Notes under the pieces: generated by a model
Told to the model about the DNA's origin: nothing
Seen by the model: the letters and a program-made list of their open reading frames with translations, nothing else
Database searches by the model: none
Shown here: positions 1 to 8,727 of the stretch, piece after piece
How the letters are laid out: each line of letters begins with the position of its first letter
Numbering within the stretch: the first letter of the stretch is position 1
Assembly: GCA_009602725.1 (NCBI GenBank)
Contig: WELB01000025.1
Coordinates: 682,198 to 699,126, forward strand
Origin: Spirogloea muscicola
Taxonomy: Eukaryota; Streptophyta; Zygnematophyceae; Spirogloeales; Spirogloeaceae
Reading direction: 5' to 3'
DNA: 16,929 nt
Position numbers and translations under genes: made by a program

Positions 1-122
<122 letters not shown>

Positions 123-190
123 CCGCTGCCGCCTCCCGCGCTGCCCGCGGCGGCGGCAGCAGCGACGGCGGCGGTGGCGGCTGTGGCGGC
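123..190. repeat. GGC/GCC-rich low-complexity patch
   Basis: A trinucleotide-like GC-rich stretch between the poly-T run and the first telomere-like tract. It stays open in the same frame as the ELP4 exon downstream, encoding mostly Ala, Pro and Val, but contains no ATG in that frame. Confidence 0.7.
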
Positions 191-229
191 TGTAACCCTA
201 CCCCAAACCCTAATCCTGAACCCTAACTT
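191..229 (+). repeat. Degenerate interstitial telomere-like tract 1
   Basis: Several decayed CCCTAA/CCCTAAA-type units (AACCCTA, AAACCCTAAT, GAACCCTAAC). The C-rich strand reads left to right, as expected inward from a left chromosome end. The tract lies immediately upstream of the first ELP4 homology. Confidence 0.8.
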
Positions 230-248
230 TTGGCGCGGGCTGCCGCTT

Positions 249-2586
249 TCCTTGACCGGCGCCAATGCCGCACGAGTGCTGCACGGCGGCCTGCCAGTCG
301 GCGCGCTGCTGCTGGTGCTGGAGGACGCGTTGGCGCCGCACCACCTCGTGCTCGCGCGTTGCTTCCTCGCCCAGGCGCTCGCGCACGCCCAGCCCGCCGC
401 CTTCGCCAGCCCCCTGCCCGCGCCGCGCTCCTTCCTCGCCACCCTCCCCGCGCCGGCCGCTGCGCCGCCGCCCGCGGCTCGCAGCCCAACTGGGACCGCC
501 GGCGCCCGAGAGGTGCAGGTTCGAGTCCAGCCCACAACCCTGATCGAGTTGGCAGTCGTCAGAGGCGCAACCCTAAACCCTATATCTTAATCTAACACCT
601 ATAACCTTAAACCCTCAACCCGTAACCCTGAACCCTAACCCTCATCCCAAGTGGTGAAGCCGTCGCCCTCGAGGCTGGCCCACAAACCTGATCGACTTGC
701 ACTCGTCAGAAGTGCAACCCTAACCCCTAAATCCCCATAACCTAAACCGTTAATCCAAAACCCCTAACCCTAAACCATAAACCTTAACCCTCATCCCTGC
801 CCCTTGGCTGGGGCCGAATTGGCTGCAGGCCTTGGTGTCGAGCGGCCACTGGCACCGTTTAGGCCGTCTTTTGGCAAAACCGCCACTTCAGTTATCTACT
901 GCTTGCGCTGGGCTGGTGCCGCTGCAGGGGGGCGAGGGCCTGCGCATCGCCTGGCAGTACCGCCGCTACCTCGACGAGCAGCGGGCCTTGGAGGAGCGCC
1001 GCCACCGCTCTTCCTCCGCTGCACCGGCAACGACGCTGATCTCCGCCGCTGGCCCCAGCAGCGACGACACTCGACCAGCTGCAGTTCCACCGCTAGCAGC
1101 GACGAGTCGTCTGAGTCAGGACCAAGGCCTGAGTTTCTGCGACGACTTTGACCTGCGGAAGCCCCTCGACCGCGCGGCGCTGGCCCAAGCCGACGTAGAG
1201 TGCTACAGGCTGGCTGGCAGGAGTGCTGTGCCATTGCATAACTGGACGGTGGCTTTCTTCAAGAAGCTCCACAGGTGCTTGCTGCCGCGCCTTGCTTGTT
1301 CAGCCAAGTCAAACGTTGTGTTTTAAGACGGGAGTCAGGATTTAGGGAGTCATAACAAGCAAGGGTATATGCTGTTGGTCTGTCATTGCTCTTGATCAAT
1401 GTCTTCATGTGGGCTTCCTCCTGACACCGTAAACACTGGCTCATCTGCATGGCCTGCACTGTCTGCCGCAGGCTCCAGACTGGCGGGCCGCAGATTGGGC
1501 GCATTGTGGTGCAGTCAATGTGTGCCCCACAGTGCCCCTTCCCTGCCGCCGAGGTCGATATCAAGCTCTGGCCAGGCAGCACTGCCCTTCTGACGCCCTT
1601 GCTTTACTGTGGAAACCGCATGCACCGGAGCCGAGCATGCGCCCTGAGGACTTCTTTTGTCTGTATATAATTTCAATCTGTGGGATGATACAAGAAATGA
1701 CACAAGAAAGCTGGTGAGTGCATTGCAGGATTAAATGAACAACAGATTGACAACTTCTATGACACCCTCTGACAACGGTGTGGACCCATGTGTGCATGCT
1801 TGTAGGTGAGCAGCTTTTGGCGTGGCTGCATGCGCTGCGAGGTTGGCTGCGGTCCTCACCGGCAGTCGCCCTAGTCACGCTGCCAGCATCCCTAGTCTCC
1901 CCCTCCTTAACTGCGCGCGCGCAGCACTATGCTGACGCCGTCCTCGCCGTGGAGGCTCTGCGAGGTCCGCCATCCTGCTCCCGCCGCCAACCATTGCGAG
2001 GATGTCTGCTCAGACTGTGTAGAAGCAGCCACTGTGATAGCGACTTTATGCTGCTGCTCATGATTGATCTTGTTGCTCGTCAGCACTTGTTCAGCTAGCA
2101 ATGCGTCGCAAAGGATTCTTGAAGTGGAGGCATCAGGTGCAACCGGCTGGCCTGTTGCGGACATGCAGAGGACGAAGTTGAGATGGCGGCAATGTTTGCG
2201 GACCACGATGCAATGCTCGGCCTCCTCCATGTGCGCAAGCTGCCGTGCTTCACATCGCAGGTGTGAAGCCCTTCTGCCCAACACGCAGCAACTGCTCAAC
2301 CTGCAGCAACTGCCCACAGATGTCCCACTCAACAGTCAGCTCTGTGAATGTCAAGCTGCGCTGCGTGATTGATGTTTGTGGGCGGTCGGGGATCGCTCAG
2401 GTCCCCCTCGTCCCAGAGGCAGGCGTCCTGGCAATCAAGCTCGTCAAGCGGCGGCGCATCAGCCTGGAGGCGCTGCACCCTGCGCCCATTGATGCGGCTG
2501 GCCAAGACCGTGGCAAGCTGGGCGAGGCCGCCTCAGCAGCCCTGTGCGGCGGTCTGGCTGCCGCCAGCTCTAGCTTGGACTTCTGA
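249..2586 (+). CDS. ELP4: Elongator complex protein 4 (PAXNEB family), six exons, 5' end unresolved
   Basis: Elp4 joins Elp5 and Elp6 in the RecA-like ring of Elongator, which is needed for wobble-uridine modification of tRNA. Exons I can support: about 249-512 (LHGGLPVGALLLVLED, matching the family's GGGLAVG core, then an Ala/Pro-rich LPAP region); 928-1274 (LRIAWQYRRYL, then the DFDLRKPLD helix); 1472-1553 (RIVVQSMCAPQCPF, a family signature); about 1811-1964 (RSSPAVALVTLPASL); 2169-2260 (GLLHVRKLP); 2401-2586, ending SSSLDF like the HLDF terminus of animal Elp4. Splice phases match at introns 1 (0/0; GAG|GTGCAG at 512, with 518 an alternative), 2 (2/1), 4 (1/2) and 5 (0/0). The exon 3/4 junction is uncertain: 1553 to 1810 is one phase-consistent choice, and a strong GTGAGT donor at 1714 is unexplained. 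No in-frame ATG lies between 123 and 249, so the start is missing. Total about 370 residues, normal for the family. Confidence 0.85.
527..581 (+). repeat. Subtelomeric element, copy 1
   Basis: About 55 bp running GCCCACAACCCTGATCGA, then a TTGGCAGTCGTCAGAGGCGCAA-like segment, then CCCTAAACCC. It is clearly related to a second copy at 673-727. Both copies end directly in telomere-like repeat. Confidence 0.75.
568..652 (+). repeat. Degenerate interstitial telomere-like tract 2
   Basis: A run of variant units (CCCTAAACCC, CCTTAAACCC, CCCTGAACCCTAACCCT) with the same strand polarity as the first tract. It lies within ELP4 intron 1. Confidence 0.85.
673..727 (+). repeat. Subtelomeric element, copy 2
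   Basis: Carries GCCCACAAACCTGATCGA, then a CACTCGTCAGAAGTGCAACC segment, about 146 bp after copy 1. The copies differ by substitutions and small indels, so the duplication is old. Confidence 0.75.
714..800 (+). repeat. Degenerate interstitial telomere-like tract 3
   Basis: Units such as CCCTAACCCCTAAAT, CCTAAACCG and CCCTAACCCTAAACC, decaying rightward. This is the last telomere-like tract. It lies within ELP4 intron 1, about 130 bp before exon 2. Confidence 0.85.
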
Positions 2587-3390
2587 TTCTGGACCTTGGA
2601 AAGGCCGTCATTGTCCCGCTTGACTCCTTGCATGCCTCCTATGTTGGCAAGAATGATGCCCATCTTGCATCCCACGTGGTGTAGGCATGGTAATTCAGGT
2701 CTTGCTACTATTGCTAGCAAGCAGCCTGAGGGCAGTGGCTGCTAACTCAGTCAAGTGGGCTCGCAGCGGCCTGGCGAGAAAGACGTTGAAGGAGAGGTAA
2801 GTTATGAAAGTACGTGGGGCACCTTCGGAACCTGAATAGAGTGAAGCCTTATGGTTTGCTTGCCAAAGCGTTTGATTTGTGGAACAATGCTGGTCTAAGC
2901 ACAGCTATCAAGCCAAGGTTTAGCTCTTGACAATATGACAAGCCGCTTTGCTCTGAATCGTAACCCCTAGTTTCAAAGTCAATTGCAAGGCAAGCAGCTC
3001 CAGCGCTGTGGGCATAAACCATGCAACCTTTTCAAGTGAGCACACCTGCAGAGCTAGCTCAATACGAAAAGTGCTGACATACGTATAATCAGTCAGCTGA
3101 GATGACAGTCCAACTGTGTTGGCAAATTGACAAGCTGACCAGCTATGATGGGGCTCACAGAGCTGTGAAGTGGAGCACTCTTTTGTTGCACCTGCTCCAC
3201 AAGACAGTGCTTACAGGAACGCAAATGAATGGCAAGACATGACCAAAGTACATGATTGCCGCGATAGAGTTGCGATTTGTGGGCTTCAAGCCTTCTCCCG
3301 ATGGAGAGATATCGAATACCAAGCAGGTGTTCCAAGCAGGTATAGCAGGTGAAGCAGATATAGCTAAAGGCAGCCATCCTCACCACCCTG

Positions 3391-3418
3391 CGCGCCCCCG
3401 CCCCCCCCCCTCCCCCCA
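3391..3418. repeat. Poly-C tract
   Basis: A nearly pure run of C (G on the minus strand) with one G and one T interruption. Simple low-complexity sequence in the intergenic region. Confidence 0.9.
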
Positions 3419-3905
3419 CGTCCTGTTAGCAGCGTGCTCAGGCTCATGCTTTGCACCAGAAAGCTGGGCGAGCTCTAGTTGGTGGCAGAAGGGCTTGGAG
3501 TTTGCCACTTGGTGTTTAGGCATAAACTAGCGACCTCTGTGTGCTGACCCGTGGTTACTGAGCAGGTAAATTCGTAGTGGGTTTCGTTTAGATGTGCTTG
3601 CTGTCGTACTTGGCCACTTCGGCTTTCCACTTTGTCCATGCACGCAAGTCACCCCGTCCCGAGCCCCACCCCTGGCAATCTGCAGTATCATCAATCCCTA
3701 CTTTGCTTAGATGTCACTTGCCGGCGTCAGGGGTGGCTATCAACGATACTCTCAGGCTGGATACCATCTGAGGGCTGTCCATATTGGTAAGTCTGATTCA
3801 TATGAGACGTCGTCTGAAAGTAAACCATAAGTCCGGGTACCTGTGATGACTTGCTTGTTGACACTCCAGCTACGTTGAGACAGCCTCATCTAATCCATAC
3901 TAGTC

Positions 3906-3910
3906 TTACA
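3906..3910 (-). terminator. Possible TGTAA polyadenylation signal for the KEG-like gene
   Basis: TTACA on + reads TGTAA on the minus strand, the common polyadenylation signal in volvocine green algae, about 310 bases after the stop codon at 4221. A five-base match alone is weak evidence. Confidence 0.3.
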
Positions 3911-4220
3911 GCAGCTGGCAAGTGTGCAGTGGGGTAGTCGGATGTTTGAATGAGATACACAGTCACTGTCAAAAGTGTGAAAGGCGGCCGGTCCTTTCAG
4001 ATACCGACTACAGACCCTGCCTACTGCAGTGACAACAGGTAGTCTGCGCCGGCATCACTCAAGATCCTGCATTGGCAGTTCCAGTCTGCCCGGCTGATTG
4101 CTCTCAAAGTGCTATAGAAGCTCTCGTGCAGCATTTGTTGCTGCTCCAGCGATGCAGTCGGCTGCCATGACAGCGTTGTCTGGCCCTGGCCCTGCCCCTG
4201 ACAGGCAGCTTGCGCCAGCA

Positions 4221-6683
4221 TCACTTGAGAAGCTTGCCTGTGTAGTTGGCCGTCTGGCCCAGCCAGCTGCTCAGCCTGCTACGCCAACTCTCATGCGGCA
4301 GTTGCTGCTGCTTCTTGGCGCTGCTGTCGGCTGCAGGGGCAGTCGGTTTTGGCACTGAGATTGGCTCAGAGCTTGCCAGCAGCACATGCTCCTCGTTCAC
4401 GTCGCGGCGCCTAGATGTCCTCAGCTTTGGCAAACTGAGGGACCCGCATTCCCGCCTTAGGCTCGTGTCGTGCGGGTCCTCGTTGCTTGCTGCAGCTTCG
4501 GCTTGGTCTGGCTTGTGCCGGGGGCCATCAGTGTCACCTTCTTCACCGCTGGTCAAGTGCAGCTTTGCGAGCAAGGCCTGCAGTGGCCCGGGCCAGAAGT
4601 CGTGACCAGCAGGAGAGCCGCTAGCAGAGCTCTCACCTTCGTCGCTATGGCCAGCTTCCTTAGAACGGCTGTCGGCACGGGTCTCGGCGTCCTTGTCAGA
4701 TCCAGCATCGTCCTCTTTGTTAGCATGACCATGGACTGGCAGAGAGTGCACCACGACAGGGCCGACCCGTGCTGCCAGCATGAAGGCCAAAAGCGCCGCC
4801 AGCGGTCGCACCGCCCAGTGCATCGCCTCAAGGTGCTGCCAAGATGCGGGCAGTGCGTCAACGAGAGCGTAATGTAAGAAGGCCTCACTGGGTTGGCAGG
4901 CCATATATCACTGAAAACGCATGTGAAGTCCAAGTACTTTATCTTATGGACACGGGAAACGCATGATAGTAGTAGCCACCAAGTGACACAAGCGCACGAA
5001 TAACAAGTAGCGTTTGTGACGCTCATCAGGTGCATACTAGAGGTGTGCGCCGACCTGATACTTGCGCGCCAGTCCACGACAACCCCCAAAAGAGACCCGC
5101 TGTACCTGCGCAGGATCCGCCAGCCAACGCAGGCCGCGTGCCCGGAGGTGGCTGGGAAACTCCACTTTCAGCAGACCGTCACTTGCCACATGGATCACCC
5201 TGCAAGTCCACAGAGAGGGTGAGGTCTAACGTTGACAGGGGCCAGTGGTATCCATTCTCTCGCACTACTATATCCTCAGGCATGGACTTAGAGTGAGAGT
5301 GACGATAAGGAACTTCCAGCAGTCAGTCAAGCGAGAAACTGTATTTGCGTCACGCCTTAGACTGCCGTCCATGGACGCAGATCCATGTCCTCAAGATAGC
5401 AGACTGCGAATTAAGGCAGTAAATTTGTAGGGGGCAAGAGGCCTTACCTTCCAGTAGGCCAGCCTTGACCACTGTGGCGCCGGGAAGGGTACCGAGGCCA
5501 GCCAAAGGCTGGGTTCTCAACATCGGCCCTCATCCTAACAAAGTCACCAGATACAATATTGTCCAGATGCTCGCCTTTAGGAATAGGCCCTATTGGTGCA
5601 GGTTCTGCTGCATCTTTGCTTGATACATCTACCTGCAGAAGCAAGTAGCATGCAGGCAGCAACCTTGTCGCCAGTGTGAGTGCATGCACTTACATGCATT
5701 GCCTTGTGATTGGGGCCATCGTTCTGCTAGCTACGTCATGCAGACACCTCTATATGGCTCAGTACTCTTCAAATAGAGAATTCGTCACAACAATTCTTGC
5801 ACTCTCTGCACAACATGTCCTCATTGACAGTTATGATCAATGACTGCCCTTGTTGCCTTGGACCAAATGCGAGCTGGGGCGCAAGTACAGGCAGCATACC
5901 CAGTCACCGCTGGTCTTGGGCTGCGTGGCCGCCTGAACTCGCTGTACAGAGCTTGGATTCACTTGGCTCAGGACCGTCAAGTCGGCTGACGAGCGGAGTG
6001 CAAGGCTGCCATCCTCCGGCGATATGCTGATTATGGTCCATTCTCTGGACCAAGAGTACAGAGCTGTTGCATGGTAGCAAAGCTTGCTTGGGCTTGACTG
6101 CGAGCAGGGCTTACTGCTCTTCACCTCACTCACATCGTCAATGTACATCTCACAGCTAGAGAATGAAACAGTGTGTGTGACATTGACAACGACACATCAA
6201 AGCAAAGTCGTACCACCATTGTTACCTAGTAATAACCTCCCTCGAGTGCTTCCATGCTATCAAGGAGAGATGCCACAGGCGCATCAAAACACACGGCTTT
6301 CTTACCTGCAGCCAGCGAGCTCCTCCGGCACTGCCAGCGCTGGGTTGTCCAGCCTAAAGCTGGGCTTCAGGCGTACGTGCTCACCCGTGTGAAGAGACGA
6401 CTTCTTTGCAATCAGTCACGCAAAGAGCCCCAAGTATACATCATCAGCCGCAGCTAAGAAAGCGCGACACAGAGCCCTCAAGTAGTCGGACTGCTAGTCA
6501 AAGGGAGGACTCATACACATGCACATATCGATAGCAACTGTGGCCTTGTGCACGTTCTTCGTGACTCGGCCGAGACATTCTGCGTCCCAGGCTCACCTGT
6601 GCGGCACTCTCAAGCATGGTCGCTTCTCCACAGCACGTCCCGAGCTGTATTACAGATTGGATCGCAGGCTTTGCCCTGTGCAC
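4221..6683 (-). CDS. Protein with MIB/HERC2-like (KEG-type) repeats, 5' end unresolved
   Basis: Six exons on the minus strand, in transcript order: 6683-6597, 6403-6306, 6044-5900, 5632-5448, 5199-5062, 4887-4221. All introns (174-267 bp) are GT-AG and the phases fit (0/0, 2/1, 0/0, 2/1, 2/1). Two repeats are readable. Repeat 1 starts GEHVRLKPSF and continues with PEDGSLAL and NPSSVQRV. Repeat 2 starts GDFVRMRADVENPAFGW and continues with VIHVASDGLLKVEF and WLADPAQVQRV. This spacing (GDxVRxR, DGxLxV, WxxDPxxVxRV) is that of the HERC2-like repeats in the plant RING-kinase-ankyrin ubiquitin ligase KEG. The last exon (221 residues) carries a possible membrane helix (AVRPLAALLAFMLAARVG) and then a polar acidic tail ending TGKLLK. 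No RING, kinase or ankyrin segment is visible, so it may be a shorter relative or lack its 5' exons. The last junction (5062/4887) has a weak donor. About 440 residues are accounted for. Confidence 0.72.
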
Positions 6684-6789
6684 CTGTGACTGTGTTACAC
6701 TCAGTCTCAGACCGACGAGCATCATTGGCCATGCCTTATGAGACAAAGCTCGACTTTTGTGCGGCTAGTCGATGTCGTAGCCACAGGCA

Positions 6790-7151
<362 letters not shown>

Positions 7152-7392
7152 NTCTTTTCCCCCCCTCTCTCCCTCTCTCATTCTCCTGCATGCTATCGTG
7201 TCGCCGGGCATGCACAATGCTGCCACGACCATTCGCCTGCCACGTGTCCTTCAAAAGGACGAGGCTCCCGTAGTGGAGCTGCGACAGTGCATGTTCCGGC
7301 ACGTTCAGCCGCTTGATCGGACGAGCACAAATGAAGCCCAGAAACAAATAAAGTGATGGTACCCACCTCACTTGTAGCCTTCGAGGCAAGAG

Positions 7393-7487
7393 ATTTTACG
7401 TGTATTTGAAACAATCGAAGGCCACATGGCCAAGTACAACGGCAAGCACATCTTGAGGCGTGACGACATCAAACGCAAGGGCCTACA
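7393..7487 (+). other. Coding-like stretch, product not recognised
   Basis: Open on + from just after an AG (CAAGAG|ATTTTACG). It encodes a basic segment including GHMAKYNGKHILRRDDIKRK and has no stop until 7505. It is in the same frame as the stretch ending at a TGA at 7356, but two stops separate them. No good donor follows. A chance reading frame is quite possible. Confidence 0.25.
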
Positions 7488-7907
7488 GATAGCAGTAGTG
7501 TTTCATTAATCCTTAAGTGGTGTACAAGGAGCTGCCGTACCGAAAAGGTGGGCACAGGAACTAGCGTATCAGAGTAACAGGCGGCCAAGTACGATAGCAA
7601 CTACATCCATTTGAACCGGGGGGCGTCTTAAAATGCAAGAGCGGAGGGGGAAGAGGAGATGACGACTATCACAAATAAATCCGTGTTCAGTACTACCGCC
7701 AGTGATCCGTCTTTTCATACCACCTATACACAAATCTGGCACTTCTCTTGTCAGTACCCGATGGGTTGCACGGAGAGCGACAGCAACAAATCGCTCTACG
7801 TAAAATTGCTTAAGTACGATTAAATAATCGAATGCAACTTATCGCTTACATTCCTGGAGAAGTGCCCATGCGCTACACAAGATGATTCTACTACCTCAGA
7901 ATGGATG

Positions 7908-7970
7908 GTACAGAGCCCTCCAGCATTTCATCCTTTTGAAGTAATACCAGCTATTGAAGAGGCTCTGTAC
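7908..7970. repeat. Inverted repeat, 10-bp perfect arms
   Basis: GTACAGAGCC (7908-7917) and GGCTCTGTAC (7961-7970) are exact reverse complements around 43 nt. The pairing nearly extends inward (CTC against GA-G). It lies only 14 bp from a second, tighter hairpin. Confidence 0.85.
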
Positions 7971-7984
7971 AAAAAGGAAGGCAA

Positions 7985-8012
7985 TCGAACATCATCCTCA
8001 GATGATGTTCGA
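7985..8012. repeat. Hairpin, 12-bp perfect stem with a 4-nt loop
   Basis: TCGAACATCATC (7985-7996), loop CTCA, GATGATGTTCGA (8001-8012). The stem is perfect. It lies about 720 bp past the ferritin stop codon on the minus strand, so it could be in the ferritin 3' region, a small RNA gene or a transposon remnant. Confidence 0.9.
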
Positions 8013-8171
8013 AGCGTGCCATCAACAAGATTTGCCATCAAGCCATTGCAGTGTTAATTTTGACAATGTCATACTAGGACACATTTTCAAGTTCTGATTG
8101 ATGTGTGGAGTTGACTACCAGAGAGAAGGCGCGCGGTGCGCATGAAATTGAAAAGGAGGCCAGTTCTAGCC

Positions 8172-8176
8172 TTACA
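8172..8176 (-). terminator. Possible TGTAA polyadenylation signal for ferritin
   Basis: TTACA on + reads TGTAA on the minus strand, about 550 bases after the ferritin stop. This is a candidate only, since the motif is short and another copy lies near 7845. Confidence 0.2.
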
Positions 8177-8727
8177 AATGTCCTGTTAACTGGGTAATGA
8201 GCTGGCTAAGGGGGACACTATCCTTCCAGGAAAGAAGGATGTGAGGTGGTATACAACTTATTAAAACTTCTTATAACTCACATGTACGAATACAGACTAG
8301 TGTAGATAAGATTACTCATATTCCTTCTCTTTTATCTATTTTCCCATCTGCGGGTTGGTGGGAGAATATCCGAATGCTAAATGCAACCGTACCAACTTGC
8401 AGGCTCAACAGAACAGGGCAGTGACGACCTTGGGCGACTTTGAGCACAATCGCAGAGCCACCATAAGGACCACACCAGATATACAAATGAGCCATGCGTC
8501 CTTGTTGCAAGATGTGTTTCAAATGGGTATACAAAGCCAACAGCCACAAGTGCCTACACCAGTGTTTGGCTGCTATGACATCCTATGATGGCTGCTACAA
8601 GGTGGAAGTGCCCAGTAGCATCGCACAATGTGGACAAAAAGGTAAGCTAGCAAGTGGGCAGCTTTGTGCGAGGCCTATGCTGGCTCGATCTGTGAGCCAA
8701 GCCGTCTCAAGAAAAAGGTTCGGGCGA

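Larger units (their letters stand above)
513..927 (+). other. ELP4 intron 1, built largely of telomere-like DNA
   Basis: The GT (513) to AG (927) interval joins two ELP4 exons in phase 0. Much of it is decayed telomeric repeat plus two copies of a roughly 55-bp element. Its 5' end holds GGTTCGAGTCC (519-529), which resembles a tRNA B box, but no tRNA surrounds it. Confidence 0.7.
2587..4220. other. Intergenic region and 3' flanks of two convergent genes
   Basis: I find no convincing exon here. The left part should carry the ELP4 3' UTR and the right part that of the KEG-like gene. A short open stretch at 4021-4224 on the minus strand, just past the KEG-like stop, is mildly coding-like (Gln/Leu-rich) but joins to nothing by splicing. 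A C-rich tract lies at 3391-3418, and the short motif AGCAGGT recurs three times near 3323-3350. Confidence 0.6.
7153..8727. other. Region without a recognised gene
   Basis: This lies between the (CT)n tract and the ferritin stop codon, and should include the ferritin 3' UTR and the KEG-like promoter. On + some stretches look coding: 7210-7356 (IRLPRVLQKDEAPVVELRQ), 7393-7487 (GHMAKYNGKHILRRDDIKRK), 7520-7547 and 7581-7630. They join only through introns of about 40-60 bp, far shorter than any other intron here. I do not recognise a product. The rest (7650-8700) is AT-richer and holds two inverted repeats. Confidence 0.5.

Noticed and set aside
505-540. tRNA-like B box (GGTTCGAGTCC)
   Set aside because: The T-arm would have a mismatch in its stem, and there is no acceptor stem, D arm or anticodon arm in the right places upstream; it lies at the edge of an ELP4 exon.
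174-590. A standalone small gene in the frame 174-590
   Set aside because: It has no ATG, and its central part matches the N-terminal region of Elp4; it is an exon of that gene plus read-through into intron 1.
2245-2400. Reading through ELP4 intron 5 as coding (Cys-rich stretch upstream of 2401)
   Set aside because: The family alignment goes directly from FTSQ (ending at 2260) to VPEAGVLAIKL (from 2401), with matching GT-AG ends and phase.
4553-5089. 178-codon minus-strand frame overlapping the last KEG-like exon
   Set aside because: It is in another frame, crosses a supported intron and has no conserved sequence; the 4887-4221 frame continues the spliced gene.
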